A DNA stretch of 64,000 nucleotides from contig JBKUOG010000006.1 in NCBI GenBank assembly GCA_046957575.1, positions 1 to 64,000 of the forward strand. Direction: 5' to 3'. Source of the DNA: UMGS1370 sp046957575 (GTDB lineage: Bacteria; Bacillota; Clostridia; Lachnospirales; Lachnospiraceae). Below, in pieces: positions 1-7,173 of this stretch; the stretch's first letter is position 1, and each line of letters starts with the position of its first letter. Both the position numbers and the translations under genes were made by a program. The notes beneath the pieces were generated by a model, which was not told where the DNA came from, ran no database searches, and saw nothing but the letters and a program-made list of their open reading frames with translations.

Positions 1-187
1 CTTTAAATCTGGGCGTATCATCCGGGGTAGAAATCAGTAAAATATCCCGAATCCCAGCGTTCATCAATACGGAAAGCGGATAATAAATCATCGGTTTGTC
101 ATAAATAGGCAAAAGCTGTTTGGATGTTACCTTGGTCAGGGGGTAAAGCCTGGTTCCGCTCCCTCCTGCTAAAATAATACCTTTCAT
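1..187 (-). CDS. rfbA: Glucose-1-phosphate thymidylyltransferase, N-terminal part (cut by window edge)
   Basis: Only the first 62 codons are in the window. The protein opens MKGIILAGGSGTRLYPLT, the nucleotide-binding signature of sugar-nucleotide pyrophosphorylases, followed by SKQLLPIYDKPMIYYPLS, which is typical of RfbA/RmlA. These enzymes join dTTP and glucose-1-phosphate to give dTDP-glucose, the first step toward dTDP-rhamnose for surface polysaccharides. Two ATGs are adjacent (190 and 187). The AGGAGG at 193-198 lies 5 nt from the ATG at 187 but only 2 nt from the one at 190, so 187 is chosen. A good promoter lies upstream at 252-280. The rest of the gene and its neighbours are outside the window. 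A close relative acting on another sugar-1-phosphate cannot be excluded from the N-terminus alone. Confidence 0.85.
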   Translation of the reverse strand, partial: MKGIILAGGSGTRLYPLTKVTSKQLLPIYDKPMIYYPLSVLMNAGIRDILLISTPDDTPRFK

Positions 188-251
188 CATATCCTCCTGG
201 TATGCCGGACAACATGCCGGCGCACGTATGGTCAGTTGTATACTGATGCTA

Positions 252-280
252 ATAATATCATAGATTCAGGTTTTTTGCAA
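252..280 (-). promoter_or_regulatory. SigA-type promoter for rfbA
   Basis: On the minus strand a -35 box TTGCAA (275-280) is followed after exactly 17 nt by TATTAT (252-257). The leader between it and rfbA contains a short GCCGG/CCGGC hairpin near 204-221. Confidence 0.6.
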
Positions 281-309
281 ATCCGGCAATCGAAAGATTT
301 CTTTAAGAT

Positions 310-371
310 GTAACCGTTCAGCCATGCATCTTCTTGCCCACTTGCGGCGGACAAGAAGCGTCGGGCGTCCG
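310..371 (+). mobile_element. Truncated copy of the GTAAC palindromic MITE
   Basis: The 62 bp begin with the terminal repeat GTAACCGTTCAGCCATGC and continue into the first internal hairpin (CTTCTTG...CAAGAAG). The second hairpin and the other terminal repeat are missing. The homology stops 2 nt before the prfA stop codon, so the element was probably cut down to its left half. The hairpin lies just downstream of prfA and may now serve as its 3' end. Confidence 0.8.
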
Positions 372-373
372 CT

Positions 374-1447
374 TTAGTTCTCGTTTAACTTTGCCAGCTT
401 TGCACTCTGGTCTGCGGTAATCAGCGCATCTAAGAGTTCCTGCAAATCGCCGTTCATGATATCATCAATCTTGTACAGGGTTAATTTAATGCGGTGATCG
501 GTCACTCTTCCCTGAGGGAAATTGTAGGTACGGATTTTTTCTGAACGGTCTCCTGTACCAATCTGACTGCGTCTGGCGTCTGCCTCCTCGTTCTGGCGGC
601 GCTCCATTTCCAAATCATACAGCTTGGAGCGCAGCAGGCGAAACGCCTTATCCTTATTCTGCAGCTGGGATTTTTCTGTCTGGCTGTAAATCACAATTCC
701 AGTAGGAATGTGAGTCAGACGCACTGCAGAGTCTGTGGTATTGACACACTGACCGCCGTTTCCGGATGCTCTCATAACGTCAATGCGAATATCCTTGTCA
801 TCAATTACTACGTCAAAATCTTCTGCTTCGGGCATAACAGCAACCGTTGCAGTCGAAGTGTGGATACGGCCGCCTGACTCTGTCTCTGGCACACGCTGTA
901 CCCGGTGTACACCTGACTCATATTTAAATTTTGAGTATGCGCCTTTTCCGCTGATCATGGCCTGGACTTCCTTAAACCCGCCAATACCGTTTTCATTGAC
1001 GCTGACCAGTTCAATCTTCCAGTGCTGGCTTTCTGCATAGTTGACATACATCCGGTATAATTCAGCTGCAAACAGAGCCGCCTCGTCTCCGCCGGCTCCG
1101 GCGCGAATCTCCAGAACAATATTTTTCTCATCATTGGGGTCCTTGGGAAGCAGAAGAATCTTAATAGTCTGTTCCAGTTCTTCTACTTTCTTCTTAGAGT
1201 CAGAAAGCTCCATCTTTGCCAGTTCCCGCATCTCTTCGTCAGACTCTTCTTCCAGCATTGCAAGGCTGTCTTCAATAGCCTGTTTTGCCTGCTTATACTC
1301 TTTATATGCTTCTACAATAGGAGCCAGATCTGCCTGTTCTTTCATCAGTTTCTGGAACTTCCTGGCATCCGATGTCACATCCGGACTGCTCAGTTCCAGC
1401 ATCAGTTCTTCATAATGAATTAAAATATCTTCTAATCTATCAAACAT
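374..1447 (-). CDS. prfA: Peptide chain release factor 1
   Basis: The 357-residue product has the usual RF1 length. It recognises UAA and UAG in the ribosomal A site and triggers release of the finished peptide. The GGQ motif that reaches the peptidyl-transferase centre is visible in NGGQCVNTTDSAVR near residue 230, and a PxT-type codon-recognition tripeptide (PET) appears in VPETESGGRIHTS, which separates RF1 from RF2 (SPF). The N-terminal third is helical and charged, as in domain 1 of the family. The gene overlaps the end of prmC by 8 nt; PrmC methylates the Gln of this GGQ, so enzyme and substrate are translated together. It is the last gene of a DUF1385-prmC-prfA operon, and a MITE fragment follows directly. 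Confidence 0.97.
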   Translation of the reverse strand: MFDRLEDILIHYEELMLELSSPDVTSDARKFQKLMKEQADLAPIVEAYKEYKQAKQAIEDSLAMLEEESDEEMRELAKMELSDSKKKVEELEQTIKILLLPKDPNDEKNIVLEIRAGAGGDEAALFAAELYRMYVNYAESQHWKIELVSVNENGIGGFKEVQAMISGKGAYSKFKYESGVHRVQRVPETESGGRIHTSTATVAVMPEAEDFDVVIDDKDIRIDVMRASGNGGQCVNTTDSAVRLTHIPTGIVIYSQTEKSQLQNKDKAFRLLRSKLYDLEMERRQNEEADARRSQIGTGDRSEKIRTYNFPQGRVTDHRIKLTLYKIDDIMNGDLQELLDALITADQSAKLAKLNEN

Positions 1448-2357
1448 GGGTACCCTCCTGCGGCCACTTCGCCGCTGCTACCCGGTCCTGGCCGGGGATA
1501 TCCTTGATTATCTCTGTTTCTATAAAACCTGCGTTTTTTAAAAGTTTTGTTACTGCATCCCCCTGATCGTATCCGATCTCCAAATAGATGCGGCCCCCAG
1601 GATTTAGAAACTCTCTGCTTTTGGCAGTCAGTCTGCGGTAAAACTTTAATCCGTCCGCTGCCCCGTCTAATGCAATCCTTGGTTCGTGGTCCCGCACCTC
1701 CGGCTCCAGCTCTTCAATGACCGAACTGGGAATATAGGGGGGATTGGAAACAATGATATCAAACTTCTGATTCTTTGGAATGTTTTGGAACAGGTCGCTT
1801 TCTATCAGGCAGAATTCCAGATTCTTTTCTTTCTGCACCTGCTTCGGAAGCAGACGTTCTGCATTTTTTTCTGCTACTGCCAGTGCATCCGGAGAAATAT
1901 CTGCCGCAGTTATCTGTCTGAAATTTCCCAAAACCGCCAGACTCAATGCGATGCACCCAGAGCCTGTGCACATATCTAACAGCGCCGGTCCTGCTTTATC
2001 TCTGCCCTGCTCTCCTGACAGCCTGCCCCTTTTTTCATCTGCAAGAACCTGTTCCACCAGAGTTTCTGTGTCCTGCCTTGGAATTAACACATCTGGACTT
2101 ACAATAAATTCCAGCCCCATAAACTCCTGTGTCCCCAAAATATGCTGGAGAGGAATCCGGTTTCCCCGGCACTCTATTAATTCCAAAAAACACTTCTCGG
2201 TCCTGCTGTCCGCTTCTTTGCCTCTCTCAATTAGAAACATAGCCGGACTGATGCCCGTCTCCCATAAAAGCAGGTATCTGGCATCCAGTTCTGCCTCTGC
2301 AATCCCTTTTTCTGAAAGTCTGGCTGTCCCTTCTGCAAGAAGTTCCAAAAGCGTCAT
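1440..2357 (-). CDS. prmC: Release factor glutamine methyltransferase
   Basis: The 305-residue product belongs to the HemK/PrmC family, which uses S-adenosylmethionine to methylate the glutamine of the GGQ motif in release factors. A SAM-binding motif I is visible as DMCTGSGCIALSLA near residue 128, and the substrate-amide motif NPPY is at 205-208. The N-terminal 90 residues form the helical release-factor-binding domain expected for this family, ending in the conserved LIPRQDTETL. The start overlaps the preceding DUF1385 gene by 4 nt (ATGA arrangement), and the end overlaps prfA, so all three are translationally coupled. Confidence 0.95.
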   Translation of the reverse strand: MTLLELLAEGTARLSEKGIAEAELDARYLLLWETGISPAMFLIERGKEADSRTEKCFLELIECRGNRIPLQHILGTQEFMGLEFIVSPDVLIPRQDTETLVEQVLADEKRGRLSGEQGRDKAGPALLDMCTGSGCIALSLAVLGNFRQITAADISPDALAVAEKNAERLLPKQVQKEKNLEFCLIESDLFQNIPKNQKFDIIVSNPPYIPSSVIEELEPEVRDHEPRIALDGAADGLKFYRRLTAKSREFLNPGGRIYLEIGYDQGDAVTKLLKNAGFIETEIIKDIPGQDRVAAAKWPQEGTHV

Positions 2358-3310
2358 CCCTCTGCCCCCGTTCCGGCAGATTCAGGAAAATTTTCTTTCA
2401 AATATGCCTTCCAGTCAAACACCTCTTCTACTGCTGCAATGGCGACCTCAATCATGGAATCATCCGGTTCTGTGGTAGTCAGAGCCTGCATCCACATACC
2501 CGGACGGCTTAATGCATTGATTACGCAGGAATTGCTCCGGCCTGCCAGCCTTAAAAATTCATAAGAAACGCCTGCAATAACCGGGATTAAAATAATGCGG
2601 CTTGCAGCCCGCAGCCATACGTCTTCTACCCGAATTACCATAAAAAACAGAATGCTGATCACCATGACAATCAGCAGAAAACTGGTTCCGCACCGCTTAT
2701 GCTCTTTGGAACTTTTCCGCACATTTTCCACTGTTAAAGGCAGTCCATGCTCCACACAGTTAATACATTTGTGCTCGGCTCCATGGTACATAAATGTACG
2801 TTTAATGTCCTCCATACGAGAAATCAATTTGATATACAGGATAAAAATCGCAATCCGGATCACGCCTTCTAATACGGCCATCACTGTCTCTGACGGAATA
2901 AACTGCCGGAAAATATCAGACAAAAACATGGGAAGTACCATAAAAATTCCTATGGCCATTACCATGGAAAACACCATGACAAACGCCATCAGAACTTTTT
3001 CCAGTTTTTCTCCAAATACCTTATCCAAAAACAATTCAAATTTCCCCGGCTGGCTGTCCTCGTCGTCTTCAAAAAAACTGGCAGACCAGGTCAGGCTTTT
3101 CATTCCCAGAACCATGGAATCTGCAAAATTAAATACGCCTCGGATAAACGGCAGGGATAGAATTTTTACCTTTTCTGTTAAACTTACATAGGTATCTTTT
3201 TTTACTTCAATGGTCCCGTCAGGTTTGCGGACTGCTGTGGCGTAATCATCTCCATTTTTCATCATGATTCCCTCAATCACTGCCTGACCGCCGATCCCAG
3301 AATATTTCAA
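2354..3310 (-). CDS. DUF1385 membrane protein
   Basis: The 318-residue protein matches the DUF1385 family (B. subtilis YqhQ type), whose biochemical role is not settled. The N-terminus has the family block GGQAVIEGIMMKNG, a central part carries the conserved YHGAEHKCINCVEHG, and the end carries GMWMQALTTTEPDD. At least three membrane segments are visible near residues 105-130, 140-162 and 205-240. Its start codon is TTG: an AGGAGG sits 8 nt upstream and no ATG lies in frame nearby. The gene overlaps prmC by 4 nt. Linkage of DUF1385 to prmC-prfA and to rpmE/rho is common in clostridia, but it does not reveal the function. Confidence 0.88.
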   Translation of the reverse strand: MKYSGIGGQAVIEGIMMKNGDDYATAVRKPDGTIEVKKDTYVSLTEKVKILSLPFIRGVFNFADSMVLGMKSLTWSASFFEDDEDSQPGKFELFLDKVFGEKLEKVLMAFVMVFSMVMAIGIFMVLPMFLSDIFRQFIPSETVMAVLEGVIRIAIFILYIKLISRMEDIKRTFMYHGAEHKCINCVEHGLPLTVENVRKSSKEHKRCGTSFLLIVMVISILFFMVIRVEDVWLRAASRIILIPVIAGVSYEFLRLAGRSNSCVINALSRPGMWMQALTTTEPDDSMIEVAIAAVEEVFDWKAYLKENFPESAGTGAEG

Positions 3311-3335
3311 ATGAATGTCCTCCTATTATAATAAA

Positions 3336-3355
3336 GAATGTGCCTTGGCACATTC
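3336..3355. repeat. 20-bp perfect palindrome
   Basis: GAATGTGCC and GGCACATTC are separated by TT. A second small hairpin (CGCG-cagag-CGCG) follows at once. The palindrome lies between rpmE and the DUF1385 gene and is part of a hairpin-rich intergenic region of about 200 bp (3311-3508) that contains no credible gene. Confidence 0.5.
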
Positions 3356-3413
3356 TCGCGCAGAGCGCGGTCGCCTGCGGCATACTACATTTTCACACCT
3401 GTGCGGAGCGCTT

Positions 3414-3459
3414 TTTTGTGTAATAGAACTATTACGAAGTAATTTCCTATTACACAAAA
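3414..3459. repeat. 46-bp palindromic sequence with nested hairpins
   Basis: An outer 13-bp inverted repeat (TTTTGTGTAATAG / CTATTACACAAAA) encloses an inner perfect hairpin ATTAC-gaa-GTAAT. The layered, perfect symmetry is more than a terminator needs and resembles a dispersed palindromic repeat. No flanking duplication was found. Confidence 0.5.
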
Positions 3460-3495
3460 CAAGGGCTGAGCAAGTGTTTCCACTAAGCTCAACCC
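3456..3495 (-). terminator. Rho-independent terminator of rpmE
   Basis: Read on the minus strand, a stem GGGTTGAGC / GCTCAGCCC is followed by TTGTTTTGTG, starting about 13 nt after the rpmE stop codon. Confidence 0.65.
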
Positions 3496-3508
3496 TATGT
3501 GCTCAAAC

Positions 3509-3718
3509 TTATTTGCCAGCGTTAACGCCGTACTTACGATTGAACTTATCAATACGTCCACGAGCAGCGGCAGCTTTCTGCTGACCTGTATAGAATGAAT
3601 GGCATTTGGAACAAACCTCGACATGAATGTCCTGCTTGGTAGATCCAGTTACGAATTCATTACCACAGTTGCAAACTACCTTTGCCTGATAATAGGCTGG
3701 ATGGATTCCCTCTTTCAT
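3509..3718 (-). CDS. rpmE: 50S ribosomal protein L31 (zinc-binding form)
   Basis: The 69-residue product starts MKEGIHPAYYQAKVVCNCGN and is a full-length L31 of the large ribosomal subunit. Four cysteines in a CxC...CxxC layout (CNC near residue 16-18, CSKC near 37-40) mark the zinc-containing form rather than the Cys-less zinc-starvation paralogue. The longer open frame upstream is not used: GAGGTG stands 6 nt before the ATG at 3718, and the promoter lies inside the extra frame. rho ends just upstream, but rpmE has its own promoter (3811-3839), an 85-nt structured leader and a terminator. Confidence 0.96.
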   Translation of the reverse strand: MKEGIHPAYYQAKVVCNCGNEFVTGSTKQDIHVEVCSKCHSFYTGQQKAAAARGRIDKFNRKYGVNAGK

Positions 3719-3803
3719 GATTTTCACCTCTCTATTCTTATTGTGCGGTTTCCGACCGCAAAATGCATTGCTGCATTTATCACGACTTGTGCTGTATGCA
3801 CAG
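3719..3803 (-). promoter_or_regulatory. Structured 5' leader of rpmE, candidate L31 autoregulatory leader
   Basis: About 85 nt lie between the predicted transcription start and the rpmE ATG. On the mRNA they contain a strong hairpin GCGGT-CGGAA-ACCGC (about 3743-3757) and ATGCAGCAATGCAT symmetry. Leaders bound by L31 are known in several bacterial groups. Whether this one belongs to a described class cannot be decided by eye. Confidence 0.4.
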
Positions 3804-3810
3804 CTTAGTA

Positions 3811-3839
3811 AGTATATCATAGAAAATCAGGGATTGCAA
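3811..3839 (-). promoter_or_regulatory. SigA-type promoter for rpmE
   Basis: On the minus strand TTGCAA (3834-3839) is followed after 17 nt by TATACT (3811-3816). It begins immediately after the rho stop codon. Confidence 0.7.
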
Positions 3840-3842
3840 GCA

Positions 3843-5270
3843 CTAAAACCGCACTTTTTTCGCCATTTCTACAAACTCTCGGTTATTTCTGGTCTTCGCA
3901 AACAGGTCTAAAATCTTTTCTACTGATTCTTCTGGTTTTAAGGTATTGGTTGCCTTGCGGATAATGTCCACTGCTTCTGCCTCTTCTCTGCTTAACAGCA
4001 AGTCATCCCGTCTGGTTCCGGATTTTAAAATATCAATTGCCGGGAAAATCCTCTTTTCTGACAGTTTTCTGTCCAGCACCAGTTCCATGTTGCCGGTCCC
4101 CTTAAATTCCTCATAGATCACATCATCCATACGGCTTCCGGTATCAATTAAGGCGGTCGCCAAAATGGTAAGACTGCCGCCTTCCCTCATATTTCTTGCT
4201 GCACCGAAAAATCTCTTCGGCATATGGAGAGCCGCCGGATCCAAACCGCCGGACAGAGTCCTTCCAGACGGCGGGACTACCAGGTTGTATGCTCTTGCCA
4301 GACGGGTAATGCTGTCAAGCAGAATGGTCACATCTCTTCCATGCTCTACCAGACGCTTAGCCCGCTCTACTACCATTTCGGAAACCCTCTTATGGCGCTC
4401 CGGCAGTTCGTCAAACGTGGAGTAAATCACTTCGACATTTGAACCTGTAATGGCTTCCTTAATATCGGTTACTTCCTCCGGACGCTCATCAATCAGCAAA
4501 ATAATCAGGTGCATGTCCGGCTGATTGGTGGTTATCGCCTTGGCAACCTGTTTTAAAAGAGTGGTTTTTCCAGCCTTGGGAGGAGACACAATCATACCTC
4601 TCTGCCCTTTTCCTATAGGGGCCAATAAATCCAGAACTCTCATGGCTACCGTATTTTTTCCTCCTGGAGTTTCCATATGAATGCGCTGGTCTGGAAAAAC
4701 AGGAGTCAGATTTTCAAAATTGGGACGGCGCTCTGCGCTGGCAGCCGGATATCCATTGATGGACGTAACATATAAAAGAGCGGCAAACTTTTCCGTAGGC
4801 GCCTTCACTCTCCGGTTTCCGCGGACAATATCTCCCGTTTTCATATTAAAACGGCGAATCTGAGACGGAGCAACATAGACATCATTTTCTCCCGGAAGGA
4901 AGTTTTCGCAGCGGATAAACCCAAATCCGTCTGCCATTACTTCCAGAATCCCGTTTGCCTCCAATCCGCTGTCTAACTCTGACAACTCTTCCTGGGGGGC
5001 TGTCTCCGTCTGGCTGCTGCGAACGGCTCCTTCCCTGTTTCCGTTTTCCTGGCGGTTGTTTCTTGGCTGATAAGTTCTGATTGGCTGTGCCGCTTTCTCC
5101 TTATCTTTATCCTTTTCTTCGTTTTTATCTGTTCTGTCGCTCTTATCAGCGGTCTGACACAGCAGTTCCACCAGATCTGCCTTACGCATTACGCTGGCTC
5201 CTTTAATGCCCTGTGCTTTGGCTAATTCTTTTAATTCTGCCAATGGCAGCGTATTCAATTTTTCACGCAT
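3843..5270 (-). CDS. rho: Transcription termination factor Rho
   Basis: The 475-residue product is a hexameric RNA-dependent helicase that ends transcription. It has a SAP-like N-terminal helical domain (ELKELAKAQGIKG, residues 8-45), a charged, low-complexity Lys/Glu/Arg/Gln insert of about 70 residues, the RNA-binding cold-shock domain (GILEVMADGFGFIR), and the RecA-like ATPase core with Walker A PPKAGKTTLLK and the SITRLARAYN loop. An in-frame TTG at 5276 could add two residues, but GAGGAA lies 6 nt from the ATG at 5270 and touches the TTG, so 5270 is chosen. A strong promoter lies about 180 nt upstream and leaves a long leader that opens with a hairpin. Polar N-terminal inserts are common in clostridial Rho. 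Confidence 0.96.
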   Translation of the reverse strand: MREKLNTLPLAELKELAKAQGIKGASVMRKADLVELLCQTADKSDRTDKNEEKDKDKEKAAQPIRTYQPRNNRQENGNREGAVRSSQTETAPQEELSELDSGLEANGILEVMADGFGFIRCENFLPGENDVYVAPSQIRRFNMKTGDIVRGNRRVKAPTEKFAALLYVTSINGYPAASAERRPNFENLTPVFPDQRIHMETPGGKNTVAMRVLDLLAPIGKGQRGMIVSPPKAGKTTLLKQVAKAITTNQPDMHLIILLIDERPEEVTDIKEAITGSNVEVIYSTFDELPERHKRVSEMVVERAKRLVEHGRDVTILLDSITRLARAYNLVVPPSGRTLSGGLDPAALHMPKRFFGAARNMREGGSLTILATALIDTGSRMDDVIYEEFKGTGNMELVLDRKLSEKRIFPAIDILKSGTRRDDLLLSREEAEAVDIIRKATNTLKPEESVEKILDLFAKTRNNREFVEMAKKVRF

Positions 5271-5423
5271 AAACAATTCCTCGCCTTTCTTTTATGTAAT
5301 CTGTCTATTTTATTTGCATGGTATTGGGGAATTCTTTTAGAATCAGGGACGTGCTGCCAGAAAATCTCTCCGGCATCCTTAGTTTATAAAGCCATTTTTC
5401 GCAGAAAAATGAGCAGATATCAA

Positions 5424-5443
5424 GAGGTCAAGCAATTGACCTC
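5424..5443 (-). promoter_or_regulatory. Hairpin at the 5' end of the rho leader
   Basis: A perfect 8-bp hairpin GAGGTCAA-GCAA-TTGACCTC lies 7-26 nt downstream of the -10 box at 5450-5455, so it would be the extreme 5' end of a leader of about 170 nt before rho. It may protect the mRNA or take part in rho autoregulation; the role is inferred. Confidence 0.45.
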
Positions 5444-5449
5444 AACATC

Positions 5450-5478
5450 ATTATATATGATACTGGGGAAAATTGCAA
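5450..5478 (-). promoter_or_regulatory. SigA-type promoter for rho
   Basis: On the minus strand TTGCAA (5473-5478), 17 nt, then a perfect TATAAT (5450-5455). It points at rho with no gene between. Confidence 0.7.
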
Positions 5479-5518
5479 AGGAAAAATAGTTGTTTTTAAA
5501 TGGAGTTTCCAACATTTT

Positions 5519-5562
5519 GTAACAGTTCAGCCATGCATCTTCTTGCCCGCCTGTGGCGGACA
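5519..5562 (+). mobile_element. Truncated copy of the GTAAC palindromic MITE
   Basis: The 44 bp begin GTAACAGTTCAGCCATGC and run into the first hairpin, stopping at GGCGGACA. The rest of the element is gone, and the break abuts the terminator of the small gene at 5642-5800. Confidence 0.75.
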
Positions 5563-5604
5563 CTAAAAACCGGACAATATCAGCGCATCTGTGATATTGT
5601 CCGG
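5563..5604 (-). terminator. Rho-independent terminator of the 52-residue small gene
   Basis: A perfect 13-bp stem (CCGGACAATATCA / TGATATTGTCCGG, loop of 9) is followed on the minus strand by TTTTTAG. It lies 38 nt past the stop codon of the small gene. Confidence 0.8.
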
Positions 5605-5641
5605 CAGGAAAATTGTTATCGCACACACTTGTCAGCGGATC

Positions 5642-5800
5642 TTAATGTTTTTTCCGAAACCATCTCTTAAAGAAAGACTGATGACTGTGCAAAGTCTGAT
5701 AGAAATTGTCGCAGTTGTAAAGTCTCTCCATCCTCACCCACTCAGGGCAGATACCATTTCCTTCTAATATTCCAAAATCATGGAAATCAAAACTTAACAT
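5642..5800 (-). CDS. Small 52-residue protein, unknown function
   Basis: The frame starts MLSFDFHDFGILEGNG and ends FFKRWFRKKH. It is not a recognised family. Evidence that it is a real gene is the set of signals around it: an AAGGAGG 7-8 nt before the ATG, a candidate promoter (TAGACG, 18 nt, TATACT at 5848-5853), and a strong terminator at 5563-5604 that serves nothing else. The N-terminal half is acidic and aromatic, the C-terminus strongly basic (KRWFRKKH); two cysteines are present and there is no signal peptide or membrane segment. It stands between rho and a divergent PucR-type regulator and shares a short intergenic region with the latter. Confidence 0.6.
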   Translation of the reverse strand: MLSFDFHDFGILEGNGICPEWVRMERLYNCDNFYQTLHSHQSFFKRWFRKKH

Positions 5801-5841
5801 ATAGTCCGCCTCCTTCAGCGTGTTTGTTTTCTTGTTTCTAT

Positions 5842-5856
5842 ATCTATAGTATAGAT
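5842..5856. promoter_or_regulatory. Palindrome between the small gene and the PucR gene, candidate operator
   Basis: ATCTATA-g-TATAGAT is a perfect 7-bp inverted repeat. It overlaps the -10 region of the small gene and lies about 20 bp before a TATAAT reading toward the PucR gene, so one regulator could control both. Confidence 0.35.
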
Positions 5857-5949
5857 AGTTCTGGACATTTCGTCTATAATCTGCTAATCTGAAAAAAAGG
5901 CAAAATTATGTACTGACAATACATATTTTGAAACAAGGAGATGATTTTT

Positions 5950-7149
5950 ATGGCAATCCGCTTCTGGGAGATCTATCAGGAAACAAAAGACAAATATAAG
6001 CTCCGAATTCTGGCAGGAAAACATGGTATGGACAACGTTATCAGTTGGGTACATATGCTGGAAGATGAAACGATTATCAGCCGTTTCGGAGGTGAGGAAC
6101 TGGCAGTTACAACCGGTATGAAATCTGAGGAAGAAGGATGGCTTATCCGCCTGGTCATGGCAATGAAACAAGCCGACTGTACCGGTATTATCGTAAACAC
6201 TGGTATGTATTTAAAACACATTCCAAAGGAAGTCATTTCCTGGTGCGAAGATCATGATTTTCCGCTCCTGGAAACCCCATGGGAAATCTCTATTACGGAG
6301 CTGACTCAGGAATACTGCATGCGGATCATGCAGAAAATGCGAAAAGAAAAACAATATGGTATTATGTTTGAGCGAATGCTCCATGGAAAAGAAGTTCCCC
6401 AGGAATTTCTGGATGAAATCAGTCTCCGCTACAATCTGGAAGGTTCTTTCCAGATATTCTGCATGCAGCCATCCTACACACCAGAAGAAAAAATCCTGTT
6501 CCACAAAGCTGCTTTAAAGCTGGAAAATGTCTTCGGACTCTGGCAGAACGGCATGAAAATCCGTTTCCCCTATTTTCTTACCAGCATCAATAAATCCTAT
6601 CTTTTAGTTGTCAATGATTTTCCGGAAAAATCTATCCCGGAACTGACCAGACAGATAGAAGACTTTTTTTCCTATTTTTTTGAAAATCACCAGTTATTTG
6701 TAGGAATCGGACCAGCCTGTTATGGCATTCAGAATTTAAAATATGCCATGAACCGGGCAAAAATTGCCATGCTCATGGCATGCAGCACGAAAAAACCTAT
6801 CGTTCATTTTAATGATATGGGAGTTTATGCAATCCTCTTTTCCTCCAATGATCCGGAACTTCTGACCAACTACGCCAATACGCTCCTGGCGCCTCTGGAT
6901 GAATATGACCGTCTCCACCATTCCAGTGGCGAATCCTCCCTCGGATATGTGGAAACACTCCGAAACTACATCGCATATGACCGCAGCCTGATCGCCGCTT
7001 CCCAGGCGACCTATACCCATCGGAATACCTTTAACTACCGGATACAGAATATCAAGAAACTGCTGGGAAATGACTTAAAAACAGTAACTGACCTGTTTCC
7101 ATACCAGCTGGCCTTTTATATTCGGGACATAAATCCGGATAAAAGTTAA
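5950..7149 (+). CDS. PucR-family transcriptional regulator
   Basis: The 399-residue product has an N-terminal PucR-like domain (WEIYQETKDKYKLRILAG, then VSWVHMLED-type residues to about 125), a long middle region, and a C-terminal PucR helix-turn-helix near residues 340-390 (DRSLIAASQATYTHRNTFNYRI). Family members control purine or amino-acid breakdown and related metabolism; the ligand here is unknown. An upstream in-frame ATG at 5941 directly touches the GGAG, whereas the ATG at 5950 is 9 nt from AAGGAG, so 5950 is used. The gene stands alone and faces the 52-residue gene across a short palindrome. No catabolic operon adjoins it. Confidence 0.85.
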   Translation: MAIRFWEIYQETKDKYKLRILAGKHGMDNVISWVHMLEDETIISRFGGEELAVTTGMKSEEEGWLIRLVMAMKQADCTGIIVNTGMYLKHIPKEVISWCEDHDFPLLETPWEISITELTQEYCMRIMQKMRKEKQYGIMFERMLHGKEVPQEFLDEISLRYNLEGSFQIFCMQPSYTPEEKILFHKAALKLENVFGLWQNGMKIRFPYFLTSINKSYLLVVNDFPEKSIPELTRQIEDFFSYFFENHQLFVGIGPACYGIQNLKYAMNRAKIAMLMACSTKKPIVHFNDMGVYAILFSSNDPELLTNYANTLLAPLDEYDRLHHSSGESSLGYVETLRNYIAYDRSLIAASQATYTHRNTFNYRIQNIKKLLGNDLKTVTDLFPYQLAFYIRDINPDKS

Positions 7150-7173
7150 TAAAACTGATTGCCTTTCATTCGT

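Noticed and set aside
3385..3624. Open frames across the palindromes downstream of rpmE
   Set aside because: They overlap rpmE on the same or opposite strand and consist of hairpin and terminator sequence.
5420..5626. Open frame of 68 codons on the minus strand
   Set aside because: It runs through the MITE fragment, the terminator and the rho promoter and has no ribosome site.
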